Below, in pieces: positions 15,161 to 23,859 of a stretch of DNA of 64,000 nt (its first letter is position 1; every line of letters begins with the position of its first letter). Source of the stretch: Chloroflexota bacterium (GTDB taxonomy: Bacteria; Chloroflexota; Anaerolineae; Anaerolineales; Villigracilaceae); the NCBI GenBank assembly GCA_016234555.1, contig JACRBJ010000081.1, positions 62,001 through 126,000 on the forward strand. The letters run 5' to 3'. Made by a program: the position numbers and the translations under genes. The notes below the pieces were generated by a model. That model did no database searches. It was given only the letters and a program-made list of their open reading frames with translations, and was not told where the DNA came from.

Positions 15161-17152
15161 CTAGGCGGTCGCCTTCTGCTCACGGATCAGTTCGATGTAG
15201 TCCACGGTCACGGTGGGACTGTCGGCGGCGCCCAATAGCGCCATCAATTCATTTGACAGTTCAGCCTTGCGGTCGGCATCGTTTCGGCTCCAGGTGCGGC
15301 TCTTGATCTCCAGGTAGTGACCCATATCGGGCTGGCTGACCTCATCCAGGTTCAGGTAGAACTCGGTGTCCTTATAGCGGATGTGCCAGCGCAGGCGGTC
15401 CTTCTCGATGATGACTTCCTCGGACGGTTTGAAATATTCGCGATAGAAACGCAGGCTGTGTACGGCAGGCGCCAGGAAGCGGCTGCGCGACAGCAGCACA
15501 TCGTGGCCGAGGCTGTCCTCGCGTTTCTGACCGATCAGGGTCAGGCGCGCACGCACGTTGACCGAATCGCCTTTTTCGTTGATCAGGTCATCCTCGCGGT
15601 AGCGCAGGCGGCCCTGATCCTTTTCGGCGAAGAAGAAGTAATTATCGAACTGGCGGTAATGTTTGAAGGCCACGATCTGGATGTCGGAGCCCATCAGGGA
15701 TTTGACCACGCGGTCCGGTTCCGCGATCTTGACCTTGACCTGCACCTCGAAGGATTCCTCTTCCATCGAGCCGCCCAGTGCGATAAGCTTCGACAGCACC
15801 GACTGTTCGCGCTCGGTGAGGAAAGCGTCGATCTTGTGGGCGATTTCCTGGGCTTGCGCGAGCAGTTCCGCTTCGCTCAGGGTGAGCAACTCCCTGGAGC
15901 GCATCAGCCATTTGCCGTTGACCATCACGTCGGTCACGTCCGTGGACTTGGCGGCGTACACCAACTGCGCGTAGGCATTATTTGGGTCGCGGCGGAACTT
16001 GGGTGAGTTGTGCGCGGGCGAGACATCCACCACGATCAAATCGGCGCGTTTGCCGACTTCGAGCGAGCCTGTGATGTCGCCAAGGTGCAAAGCCTGTGCG
16101 CCCATGCGGGTGGCCATGGTCAGCGCGGTCTGGGCTGGGACAACGGTCGGGTCATTGGTGTAGGCCTTGGCGATGAAGGAAGCCAGGCGCACTTCCTCGA
16201 ACATATCCAGGTCGTTGTTGGAGGCGGGGCCGTCGGTGCCGATGCCCACGTTCAAGCCTGCTTCCAGCATTTTTTGCACGGGGGCAAAGCCTGAGGCTAA
16301 TTTCAAATTGGAGGATGGATTGTGGGAGACGCCTGCGCCGTGATTCTTGAGCGTGCGAATCTCGCCCGTATCGATGTGAACGCAATGTGCGGCGATGACC
16401 TTGGCCTCGAACAATCCCTGCTTCTTGACGTACGGCACGACCGGCATGCCCTGTTCGTTGCGCATATTTTCCACTTCGAAGGAGGTCTCGGAAATGTGAA
16501 TGTGCAGCGGCACATCGAATTCCCTGGCGAGCAGGGCGGTGTCGCGCAGGATTTCGGGAGTGGTGGTGTAGACCGCGTGCGGGGCCACAGAGGGCACGAT
16601 CAGCGGATGGCCCTTCCATTTCTGGATGAATTCACGCGCCAGCGCAAAGGAGTCTTCGTAGGCGTCGGCGTCGGGGGCGGGGAATTTCATCACACTCTGG
16701 CCGCAGACAGCGCGCACGCCCGCGTCGGCGGCAGCCTGGGCTACCGAATCCTCGAAGTAGTACATGTCATTGAAGGTGGTCACGCCGCTGCGGATCTGTT
16801 CGACGCAGGCCAGCAAGGTGCCCAGGCGGACGAACTCGGGCGAGACGAACTCGCGCTCGACGGGCATCATGTAGCCCATCAGCCACACATCCAGGCGCAG
16901 GTCATCGGCCAGACCGCGCAGCAGGGTCATGGGCACGTGTGTGTGCGCGTTGACCAGGCCGGGCATCAGTACCTTGCCGTCGCAATCGAAGGTTTCGGCG
17001 GCAGAGTATTCCTTGAGAATTTCATCCTGGGAGCCGACTGCCACGATGCAGTCATCCTTGACGGCCACGGCGCCAGGAGAGTATTGGGTTAGCTTCTCGT
17101 CCATGGTCAGGACGAGGGCATTGGTCAGGATGGTGTCTACGATTTGTGTCAT
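15161..17152 (-). CDS. Amidohydrolase (MtaD/SsnA-like) fused to a CYTH domain
   Basis: 663 residues. Residues 1-440 are a metal-dependent amidohydrolase close to 5'-methylthioadenosine/S-adenosylhomocysteine deaminases and SsnA/Atz-type enzymes: NAHTHVPMTLLRGLADDLRLD with the HxH pair, VAPHAVYTT, HIHISETSFE, AAHCVHID and GTDGPASNN. From about residue 462 a CYTH-type tunnel domain begins with FEVQVKVKI (ExxxK pattern, second Glu replaced by Gln), then RLRYREDD, VNVRARL, and YLEIKSRTW near the end. CYTH domains bind triphosphates (thiamine triphosphatase, class IV cyclase). The ATG at 17152 has GGAG five bases upstream. The joint role is unknown; the fusion is in one uninterrupted frame. Confidence 0.85.
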   Translation of the reverse strand: MTQIVDTILTNALVLTMDEKLTQYSPGAVAVKDDCIVAVGSQDEILKEYSAAETFDCDGKVLMPGLVNAHTHVPMTLLRGLADDLRLDVWLMGYMMPVEREFVSPEFVRLGTLLACVEQIRSGVTTFNDMYYFEDSVAQAAADAGVRAVCGQSVMKFPAPDADAYEDSFALAREFIQKWKGHPLIVPSVAPHAVYTTTPEILRDTALLAREFDVPLHIHISETSFEVENMRNEQGMPVVPYVKKQGLFEAKVIAAHCVHIDTGEIRTLKNHGAGVSHNPSSNLKLASGFAPVQKMLEAGLNVGIGTDGPASNNDLDMFEEVRLASFIAKAYTNDPTVVPAQTALTMATRMGAQALHLGDITGSLEVGKRADLIVVDVSPAHNSPKFRRDPNNAYAQLVYAAKSTDVTDVMVNGKWLMRSRELLTLSEAELLAQAQEIAHKIDAFLTEREQSVLSKLIALGGSMEEESFEVQVKVKIAEPDRVVKSLMGSDIQIVAFKHYRQFDNYFFFAEKDQGRLRYREDDLINEKGDSVNVRARLTLIGQKREDSLGHDVLLSRSRFLAPAVHSLRFYREYFKPSEEVIIEKDRLRWHIRYKDTEFYLNLDEVSQPDMGHYLEIKSRTWSRNDADRKAELSNELMALLGAADSPTVTVDYIELIREQKATA

Positions 17153-17251
17153 TCATGCTCCTTTTTTCGAAAGTAGTCAGGTGCAGCGCACCATGTTGGC
17201 TTGGGGAAGTGTTGTGGCAGGTCGTTTCGCGGAACGGCTCCCTGCCGATGA

Positions 17252-18214
17252 TTATTCCTGTTTCCTGAAGTGTAACAGCACATTCAAGATCTGCAAATTG
17301 ACGCCAAACTCGGTATGGCTGTGGTCGCTCAGTTCCAAATCCACAGCGGCGGCGCCGCGCGAGACGGCATAGTCTGCCAGGGTGCCGGTGTAGACGCAGT
17401 TCGTCTCGACCGGTGGGTAGGGATAATCGCTGATATCATCGATGCGCTGCGCCAACTGCATGGAGGTCTCTTCCCAAGGCTCGCCGCCTGGGAAGATGCC
17501 CAGGCCCGCGCTGTGATAGCTGATGAGCGCCTCGATCTTGTGAACCATCAGGAAATTCATCACGGCCAGGGTTTCGGGTTCGGACCCGGGGCTGATTCCG
17601 CTGGTGGTGGGGGCCAGGTCGAAGCAGCCTGCGCGGTTCCAGGTGGCCGACCAGTTGACGGGGAAGTTGCGGTTGAGATCCACGCCGTGGTCGTTGACCC
17701 GTCCGTCGATGCCGTGATCGCGCGCATCACCATCGGGGTTGAGGTTGCGCAGGATGAACAGGGTCACGTCGTTGGGGATAAGCTCGGGATGCTCGAAGAG
17801 ATGCAGGATCATCTGGTCGGCGAGGGCGATGGTGTTCCACTCGTAGCCGCCGTGAATGCCTGCCACGATCATGACCTGCCTGCCACCCTGCCCAAAGGCA
17901 TACACCTCTATCGGGCGGCCTGAAACCGTGGTGCCGATCAACTGCGCCCGATTCGTATTGCTGAAGATGAAGGGCGTGGGCGTCTCGAAGACGATCTCGG
18001 TGGAGAGCGGGTTCCGCGTGATGGTTGGAAGATAATAACGGGTCGGCGGCAGCGTGAGGCTGGGGAGGGGCGTGTCGGTCGGGAGGATCGGCGGGGCGGC
18101 CTGCGCCGAATTTTGCAGCCAGTATATCAAAAGGATGCCCAGAACGACCAGGACGGCGAAGGCGTTAATGCCCCAGATCAAAATGATGAGGATGGGTGCT
18201 CGTCTGCGGCGCAT
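17252..18214 (-). CDS. M14-family zinc carboxypeptidase, membrane-anchored
   Basis: 320 residues. One N-terminal helix (ILIILIWGINAFAVLVVLGILLIYWL) anchors it outside the cell; a Thr/Pro-rich linker follows. The M14 signature is clear: AGIHGGYEWN gives the HxxE zinc ligands, LRNLNPDGD and GVDLNRNFPVNW are the family motifs, ISYHSAGLGIF supplies the third zinc His, and AAVDLELSDHSHTEFG places the catalytic Glu. It fits the D,L- or gamma-D-Glu-meso-Dap peptidase and general carboxypeptidase subgroup, so it could act on peptidoglycan peptides or imported peptides. The gene lies seven bases downstream of a cinA-like gene. Confidence 0.88.
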   Translation of the reverse strand: MRRRRAPILIILIWGINAFAVLVVLGILLIYWLQNSAQAAPPILPTDTPLPSLTLPPTRYYLPTITRNPLSTEIVFETPTPFIFSNTNRAQLIGTTVSGRPIEVYAFGQGGRQVMIVAGIHGGYEWNTIALADQMILHLFEHPELIPNDVTLFILRNLNPDGDARDHGIDGRVNDHGVDLNRNFPVNWSATWNRAGCFDLAPTTSGISPGSEPETLAVMNFLMVHKIEALISYHSAGLGIFPGGEPWEETSMQLAQRIDDISDYPYPPVETNCVYTGTLADYAVSRGAAAVDLELSDHSHTEFGVNLQILNVLLHFRKQE

Positions 18215-18220
18215 ACACTT

Positions 18221-19351
18221 CTAGCCGGCGGACAGGGCTTCGAGCCTCAGGATGTTCAGGGCGTTGTTGAAGGCCCAGCGCGGGAGGTTGCGCGGGTGCC
18301 CGCCATAGGTCAGGCGCAGGAATTTCTCGCCGCGGGGTGTGATGAGGCCCAATTCGGCGGCCATGTCGTCCACGAAGCAGGCGATGCCGAGCGCGGCGGT
18401 TTTGGCGGGATCAAGCCGAAGGGTGGCGCGCAGTTCATCCATAAGGGAACCAGGCTGGAGGCCCGGGTGGGTTACGAGGTTTGGCAGGCGGCGGCTCATC
18501 GAGTCGGGCAATCCGCGCTCGAGGCAGGCCAGTTTCCAGCCGCGGCGCTCGACGGCATCCAGCGTGACGCCTTCGAGGGTGTCATCATCCACGCCAAAGA
18601 TGATCTCTTTTAAGCGGGATTGAAGTTCCCGCTCGATCTCGGCGATCATGTGGTCGGCTTCGGCTTCCGTCTCGGATTTGGCGGCGATGCGAATATCCAC
18701 CACGCCGTTGTGCGCGGCCAGGCCCACTGTGGGGTTGGCCAGGGTTTCCAGGTCGCCGATCTTTTCGTCCACGGCGCCTTCGCCCATGCCCGAGGTGTGG
18801 ACGAGCCGCACCTTGATGATGTGACGCAGATCGAAGCGTTTTTGCAGGTATGGGATGACCGACTCGTGCAAGAGATATTCCATCTCCTTGGGCACGCCAG
18901 GCAGGGAAATGACCGCGGCCCGTTCCGTTTCGACGATGAAGGCGGGCGCGGTGCCGACGGGGTTGGGAATGGCAAGGGCGTTCCTCGGGACGTAGGCCTG
19001 CCGCTTCTGGTTTTCGGACGGGGTGCGGCCATAACGGCTGATGGTGGCCACGACCTGCTGCCACAACTCCTCGCGAAATTCCACCTCCACGCCGGCGGCC
19101 AGGGCCACGGCTTCGCGGGTGGGATCGTCCACGGTGGGGCCGAGGCCGCCCGTGGTAATGACGATCTCGGCGCGTTCCAGGGATTCGCGGATGACCGAGG
19201 CGATGCGCTCGACATTGTCACCGATGGTAACGGTGCGGTATAAATCCACGCCGAGGTTGCGCAGGTGGCGGGCGATGTAGCGGGTGTTGGTATCCACGAT
19301 TTCACCGAGCAAAATCTCGGTGCCGATGGTGATGATTTCTGCTGAGGTCAT
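18221..19351 (-). CDS. cinA: CinA-like protein (molybdopterin-binding domain)
   Basis: 376 residues. The N-terminal 165 residues form the MoCF_biosynth/CinA domain (AEIITIGTEILLGEIVDTN, then VITTGGLGPTVDDPTREAVA). A middle KOW-like region includes GVPKEMEYLL and VRLVHTSGMGEGAVDEKI. The C-terminal part (about 280-376) sits where the PncC-type nicotinamide-mononucleotide deamidase domain lies but lacks the usual ESCTGG motif, so deamidase activity is doubtful. CinA proteins also hydrolyze ADP-ribose and are used in DNA uptake and NAD recycling. It follows a binding lipoprotein gene (7 bp apart at 19351/19358). Confidence 0.85.
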   Translation of the reverse strand: MTSAEIITIGTEILLGEIVDTNTRYIARHLRNLGVDLYRTVTIGDNVERIASVIRESLERAEIVITTGGLGPTVDDPTREAVALAAGVEVEFREELWQQVVATISRYGRTPSENQKRQAYVPRNALAIPNPVGTAPAFIVETERAAVISLPGVPKEMEYLLHESVIPYLQKRFDLRHIIKVRLVHTSGMGEGAVDEKIGDLETLANPTVGLAAHNGVVDIRIAAKSETEAEADHMIAEIERELQSRLKEIIFGVDDDTLEGVTLDAVERRGWKLACLERGLPDSMSRRLPNLVTHPGLQPGSLMDELRATLRLDPAKTAALGIACFVDDMAAELGLITPRGEKFLRLTYGGHPRNLPRWAFNNALNILRLEALSAG

Positions 19352-19357
19352 GGTCTC

Positions 19358-20536
19358 CTATGGATAAATGGGCACAAAGCTCGCGTTTTGAACCTGGAAC
19401 ATGGTGATCCTGGGTTCGGCGCAATCGCCCAGCGCGGAGCAGGTCATGGTGCCGCTCAGGCCCGGGACTCCGCGCACGGCGGCGATCAGGTCCCGCAGCG
19501 CCTGGCGAGGAATCGACAGGGTGCCGCCGCTGGAGGTTGCGGCCCTCTCGATGGCGGTAAAGAGCAGGTTGGCGGCGTCGTAGGCTTGCAGGTGATAAGG
19601 CGCGATGGGCTCTTCGCCGTAGGTGGCGATATACTTGTTCACGAACTCCTGTGACTCGGATACGGGCGACGGCCCAGAAAGATACATGCCGCGGCTGAGT
19701 TCCTGGTTTTGCTGAACAAAATCGGTGCTCATCAGGCCGTCTGAGCTGATCAGCGCGCTGTAAATTTTGTTCTTGCCGATATTTTCAAGGATGGCGGGGC
19801 CGTCAACAGAGTAAACGGGAAAATAAAGCACGTCGGTATGCAGTTTGGACAGCCACAGGACCTTGGCGGATATGTCCGATCCGCTTTCGATCTGGATCTG
19901 CCCGAGGCAGTCCCCGCCCATTTTCTCGAAGTTTTCACAGGCGGCTGCCTGCAATTCCTTCGAATAGGGCTGACCATCGTGGATGGTGCTCATTGTGCGC
20001 AGGCCCAATACCTTGAAAGCGAATTCGGCCACTGCTTTGCCCTGGGCCTTGTCGTTGTAGATGGTGCGGAAAAAACCAGGCTGGTGTTCCCCAGCCTTGG
20101 TCAGGGAGGGGGCTGTGCTGGAGGGGGAGATCATGGTGAGGCCTGCCTCGCTGATGATCTTGCCGGCTGCGGCTGTGGCGCCCGAACAGGTCGCTCCAAT
20201 GACCCCGACGATGGCGGGGTCGACTGCGATTTGAGCGGCGCCTGCCTTGCCGCCCTCCGGCGAACAATGGTCATCCACCTCCACCAACTCTATGGGGTGC
20301 CCGTGGATTTTCTCTTTCTCCGCCAGGGCGATTTCCACGCCCCGCAGCGCGTCGGTTCCGTAGGGTTCCTCGGGTCCGCTCAGGGTGAGCAGGACGGCAA
20401 TTTTGATGCTTTCGTTGCCATTGATGGTTACACAGCCGAGCGGATCGTTGCAGGCGGCGGAGTTGGTGGAGCAGGCCGTTGCCGCCAGTCCAACGATGAT
20501 GATCAGGCTGACCAAGCGCAGAAATGATTTCTTCAC
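19358..20536 (-). CDS. Branched-chain amino acid type binding lipoprotein (extra copy)
   Basis: 392 residues. Start chosen at GTG 20536, with GGAGG five bases upstream and a proper signal peptide right after (KKSFLRLVSLIIIVGLAATACST, lipobox Cys about 19). The rest is a Peripla_BP_6 receptor: IKIAVLLTLSGPEEPYGTDALRGVEIA, GVIGATCSGATAAAGKI, MISPSSTAPSLT. It lies downstream of livF in the same direction but is separated from it by 244 bp that hold a strong hairpin, so it may be partly independent. Ligand unknown; Leu/Ile/Val-type receptors also bind amides, urea and aromatic compounds. Confidence 0.9.
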   Translation of the reverse strand: MKKSFLRLVSLIIIVGLAATACSTNSAACNDPLGCVTINGNESIKIAVLLTLSGPEEPYGTDALRGVEIALAEKEKIHGHPIELVEVDDHCSPEGGKAGAAQIAVDPAIVGVIGATCSGATAAAGKIISEAGLTMISPSSTAPSLTKAGEHQPGFFRTIYNDKAQGKAVAEFAFKVLGLRTMSTIHDGQPYSKELQAAACENFEKMGGDCLGQIQIESGSDISAKVLWLSKLHTDVLYFPVYSVDGPAILENIGKNKIYSALISSDGLMSTDFVQQNQELSRGMYLSGPSPVSESQEFVNKYIATYGEEPIAPYHLQAYDAANLLFTAIERAATSSGGTLSIPRQALRDLIAAVRGVPGLSGTMTCSALGDCAEPRITMFQVQNASFVPIYP

Positions 20537-20718
20537 GCGTGCCTCCGTGGTTTCATCCCCAGATTGTACTCTCGAATCCAGGGTCATTTTTTGTGATTGT
20601 AACCCGTTGAACGCCGGGGAATAATTGCTCTTTCCCAATAATTTTGGAAACGCCCGTGAATTTACCCGTGGCGGCTTGCAACCTGCGTTTTGGATCGCGA
20701 GAAAAACCTTGATTTTGC

Positions 20719-20755
20719 AAAGGAACCCGTTTTCCAGGAGAAAACGGGTTCCTTT
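20719..20755 (-). terminator. Strong hairpin downstream of livF
   Basis: Perfect 15-bp stem (AAAGGAACCCGTTTT and its complement) with a 7-nt loop. On the minus strand TTT closes the right arm but only a short T-run follows, so termination may be partial. It lies about 25 bp past the livF stop and before the extra binding protein gene. Confidence 0.6.
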
Positions 20756-20780
20756 TACGCGATATTGCTTGCGCCCGGCC

Positions 20781-21488
20781 TTATTCCACGCCGAGGTAGG
20801 ATTTTTGCACCATCTCGTTGTTCTTTAGGCTTTGGGCGTCATCGCTCAGGATGATCTCGCCGGTTTGCAGGACGTATCCGCGATTGGCGATGGAGAGCGC
20901 CATGAGCGCATTTTGTTCCACCAGCAGGACGGTAGTGCCTTCCTTGTTGATCTCCTTGATGATTTCGAAAATCAACTCCACCAGCAGGGGAGCGAGACCC
21001 ATCGAGGGTTCGTCCAGCAGGAGAATTTTGGGCTTGGCCATCAGAGCGCGTCCCATGGCGAGCATCTGCTGTTCGCCGCCCGAGAGCGTTCCGCCTTTCT
21101 GGTTGATGCGTTCCTTCAAACGCGGAAAGAGCGTGAAAACGTGGTCCAGATCCTCGTTGAAGCCCGTGCGATCCTTACGGACATAGGCGCCCATTTCAAG
21201 ATTCTCGAGCACGGTCATGCGCGGGAAGATCATGCGGCCTTCGGGACTCTGCGCCACGCCCAGCGCTGCGATCTCGTGCGCGGGGAGCTTGTGCAGTTCC
21301 ATGCCGTCCAGCACAACCGAGCCTGAACGCGGCTTGTTCAAACCCTGGATGGTGCGGAGGGTGGTGCTTTTGCCTGCCCCGTTGGAACCGATCAGGGTGA
21401 CGATTTCACCATCGTTGACGGTCAGTGAAATCCCTTTCAGGGCGTGGATATTGCCATAGTAGGTATGGACATCTTTTAGTTCAAGCAT
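20781..21488 (-). CDS. livF: Branched-chain amino acid ABC transporter ATPase LivF
   Basis: 235 residues, the usual LivF size. Walker A GSNGAGKSTT at about 34-43, signature LSGGEQQMLAMGRALM, Walker B ILLLDEPSMGLAP and the switch His region are intact. It makes the second ATPase of the uptake complex with LivG. It ends the operon, 14 bp after livG; a hairpin follows. Confidence 0.97.
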   Translation of the reverse strand: MLELKDVHTYYGNIHALKGISLTVNDGEIVTLIGSNGAGKSTTLRTIQGLNKPRSGSVVLDGMELHKLPAHEIAALGVAQSPEGRMIFPRMTVLENLEMGAYVRKDRTGFNEDLDHVFTLFPRLKERINQKGGTLSGGEQQMLAMGRALMAKPKILLLDEPSMGLAPLLVELIFEIIKEINKEGTTVLLVEQNALMALSIANRGYVLQTGEIILSDDAQSLKNNEMVQKSYLGVE

Positions 21489-21502
21489 TTGATCCTCGCC
21501 TC

Positions 21503-22279
21503 TTATTTGGTTGCAGTGCCCTTGCCGAGATACGCTTCGATCACGCGTTCGTTCTTCTGCACTTCCGAAGGCGAACCTTCGGCGATCTTTTCACCGTAGT
21601 CCAGCACAGACACGCGGTCGGAGATGGCCATCACCACGCGCATGTGATGTTCGATCAGCAGGATGGTCAGGCCGAGTTCTTTGCGCAGGCGCTGGATGAA
21701 GTTGGTCAGGTCGATTGTCTCGTTGGGATTCATGCCGGCAGTGGGTTCGTCCAGCAGGAGCAGTTTAGGCTGGGATGCCAGGGCGCGGGCGATCTCGAGG
21801 CGGCGCTGCAGGCCATAGGGCAGGTTTTTGGCAGTCACGCTGGCGTCGCTGCGTTTCAGGCCCACGTATTCGAGCATATCCAGCGCGCGGGCGCGGGCAT
21901 CGGCCTCTTCCTTCATGGTGGCAGGCGTGTGCAGGATCTGGCCGATCAGGTTGGATTTCAGGCGGCAATGTTCGCCGACCAGAATGTTTTCCATGGCCGA
22001 CATGTTTGCAAACAGGCGGATATTCTGGAAGGTGCGCGCAATACCGAGTGCTGTCACCTGGAACGGTTTGAGGCCGGTCAGGCTTTGCCCGTCGAAGGTC
22101 ATGTCGCCGCTGGTGGGGCTGTAGACGCGGGTGATCGTGTTGAAAAAGGTGGTCTTGCCGGCGCCGTTCGGGCCGATGACGCTGGCGATCATGCCCTTTT
22201 CCATGTTGAAATCGACCTTATTGACCGCGGTTAAGCCGCCGAAGACCATGGTGATGGCTTTTGCATCGAAGAAAGTCAT
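21503..22279 (-). CDS. livG: Branched-chain amino acid ABC transporter ATPase LivG
   Basis: 258 residues. Walker A GPNGAGKTTFF near 34-44, a LivG-type long insertion after it (ALGIARTFQNIRLFANMSAMENILVG), a YGLQRRLEIARALAS signature with Q/R-rich variation, and LLLLDEPTAGMNPNE. Together with LivF it drives the LivH/LivM permease. Nine bases downstream of livM. Confidence 0.97.
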   Translation of the reverse strand: MTFFDAKAITMVFGGLTAVNKVDFNMEKGMIASVIGPNGAGKTTFFNTITRVYSPTSGDMTFDGQSLTGLKPFQVTALGIARTFQNIRLFANMSAMENILVGEHCRLKSNLIGQILHTPATMKEEADARARALDMLEYVGLKRSDASVTAKNLPYGLQRRLEIARALASQPKLLLLDEPTAGMNPNETIDLTNFIQRLRKELGLTILLIEHHMRVVMAISDRVSVLDYGEKIAEGSPSEVQKNERVIEAYLGKGTATK

Positions 22280-22288
22280 GTCAGCCTC

Positions 22289-23848
22289 CTATCCTTTGGT
22301 CTTCTTGGCATTTTCAAGCGCAAGCTCTTCGTCTGCATGCAGTTCGGCCCGCACCTGGGCATTGGGGATCAGGCCCTCGGGGCGCACCGCCATCATGATG
22401 ACGAGCGTCAAGCCAAACAGGAGAAAGCGATACAGGATCGGGTTGGCATTGTCCTTGACCGTGAGCTGCATAACCGGGTCGCTGATGGAAGGGAGGATCG
22501 TGTGTGTCAATAGCGAAGCCAGGAAATCTTTGAGCGCAGGCAGGAACAGGCGGTCAGCGGTCATGATGACCAGGCCGCCGACGATCACGCCGTTGATGTT
22601 ACCGATGCCGCCCAGGATCACCACGCACAGGATGATGATGGAAGCGCTGAAGTCGAACACGCTGGGGAAGATGCCAGCAATGTAGGCGGCATAGAAAGCG
22701 CCTGCGAAGCCCGAGAAAGTTGCGCCCATGGCAAACGCGGCCAGTTTGGTTTTGACGGGGTCGATTCCCATCTGCGCGGCGGCCAGTTCATCCTCGCGGA
22801 TCGCCATCCAGGCGCGGCCCAGGCGGCTTTCGCGCAGGCGGCGAATGATGAAGACCGAAAGCAGGATGATCGCGATGATCAGGAAATACCACGGAATTGG
22901 GTTGGAAGATTCGAAGGTGTAGTTGATGAACGGGATCGTCGGACGCCCAATCGGGCTGATGCCTTTTTCGCCGGCGGTCAGGTCCTTGTGGTTGACCAGG
23001 GTAATGCAGGCCATGGTTGTTTCACCGCCAAACAGGCGGATGATGCCCGGCAGGATCCAGCAGGTGAACGGTTCCTTGATCGTTACGTCGATCAGGTTCT
23101 TGAACAGGACCGGCACGATTTCGCCGAAGCCGAGCGTCACAATGGCGAGGTAATCTCCCCGCAGGGGCAGGGTTGGGGCGCCAAGCATAAATCCCCAGAC
23201 CGCAGCCATTGCGGCGGCGATCCAGATCACCAGCCAGAAGTTCATGTAGATACCGTGCTGGGGAGAGGACAGGATGCCCGTTGTGTATGCGCCAATTGCA
23301 AAGAAGGCTGCATAACCCAGGTCGAGCAGGCCCGCGTAGCCCACCACGATGTTCAAACCGAGGCCAAGGATCACGAATATCAACGCAAAGATGATCTGGG
23401 CGGTCCAGCGCAGGGCGGTCAGTTTGTCCACAAAGGGGAAGGCCACCACCAATATCGCCAGCAGGATGAATTTGATCCGGATTTCCTGCTTTTCGGGAAG
23501 TCCATGCAGGGCGGCCAGAAGGGTCGTGAAGAGGATTGAACCAAGGAAGCCAATCAGGTTGGCAAAGATGGTGACCTCTGCGGGAGCGGGGCGTTTTCCA
23601 ATCGCCTGCTGCACAACGCTGTTTTGATATAGGCTCAACACAACCAAAATGACCGCCGCAACCACGGCGGTGGGCAGGACGGCTTTTGCTATTTTGAGCG
23701 GCTCCTTGCGTTCGAAACTTCCGCCCAGACCCATGCCGAGGCCGACGCCCATCAGGGAGCCGATCACTGCAATCGACCAGCCTCCGAAGAGGAAGGTCAG
23801 CAGGCCGCCGATAATGCCGAAGGTGATGCCTGATCTAATCTGTTTCAT
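22289..23848 (-). CDS. livM: Branched-chain amino acid ABC transporter permease LivM
   Basis: 519 residues. The C-terminal 330 residues carry the LivM signatures: GLGLNIVVGYAGLLDLGYAAFFAIGAY, RGDYLAIVTLGFGEI, and the EAA-like loop RAWMAIREDELAAAQMGID. About 150 N-terminal residues with three or four extra helices (GIIGGLLTFLFGGWSIAVIGSLMGVGLGMGL at the start) precede this core, longer than the common form. A soluble loop (about 265-300) with several Cys/Thr sits between helices. Eleven bases after livH. Confidence 0.95.
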   Translation of the reverse strand: MKQIRSGITFGIIGGLLTFLFGGWSIAVIGSLMGVGLGMGLGGSFERKEPLKIAKAVLPTAVVAAVILVVLSLYQNSVVQQAIGKRPAPAEVTIFANLIGFLGSILFTTLLAALHGLPEKQEIRIKFILLAILVVAFPFVDKLTALRWTAQIIFALIFVILGLGLNIVVGYAGLLDLGYAAFFAIGAYTTGILSSPQHGIYMNFWLVIWIAAAMAAVWGFMLGAPTLPLRGDYLAIVTLGFGEIVPVLFKNLIDVTIKEPFTCWILPGIIRLFGGETTMACITLVNHKDLTAGEKGISPIGRPTIPFINYTFESSNPIPWYFLIIAIILLSVFIIRRLRESRLGRAWMAIREDELAAAQMGIDPVKTKLAAFAMGATFSGFAGAFYAAYIAGIFPSVFDFSASIIILCVVILGGIGNINGVIVGGLVIMTADRLFLPALKDFLASLLTHTILPSISDPVMQLTVKDNANPILYRFLLFGLTLVIMMAVRPEGLIPNAQVRAELHADEELALENAKKTKG

Positions 23849-23859
23849 GGATGCACCTC

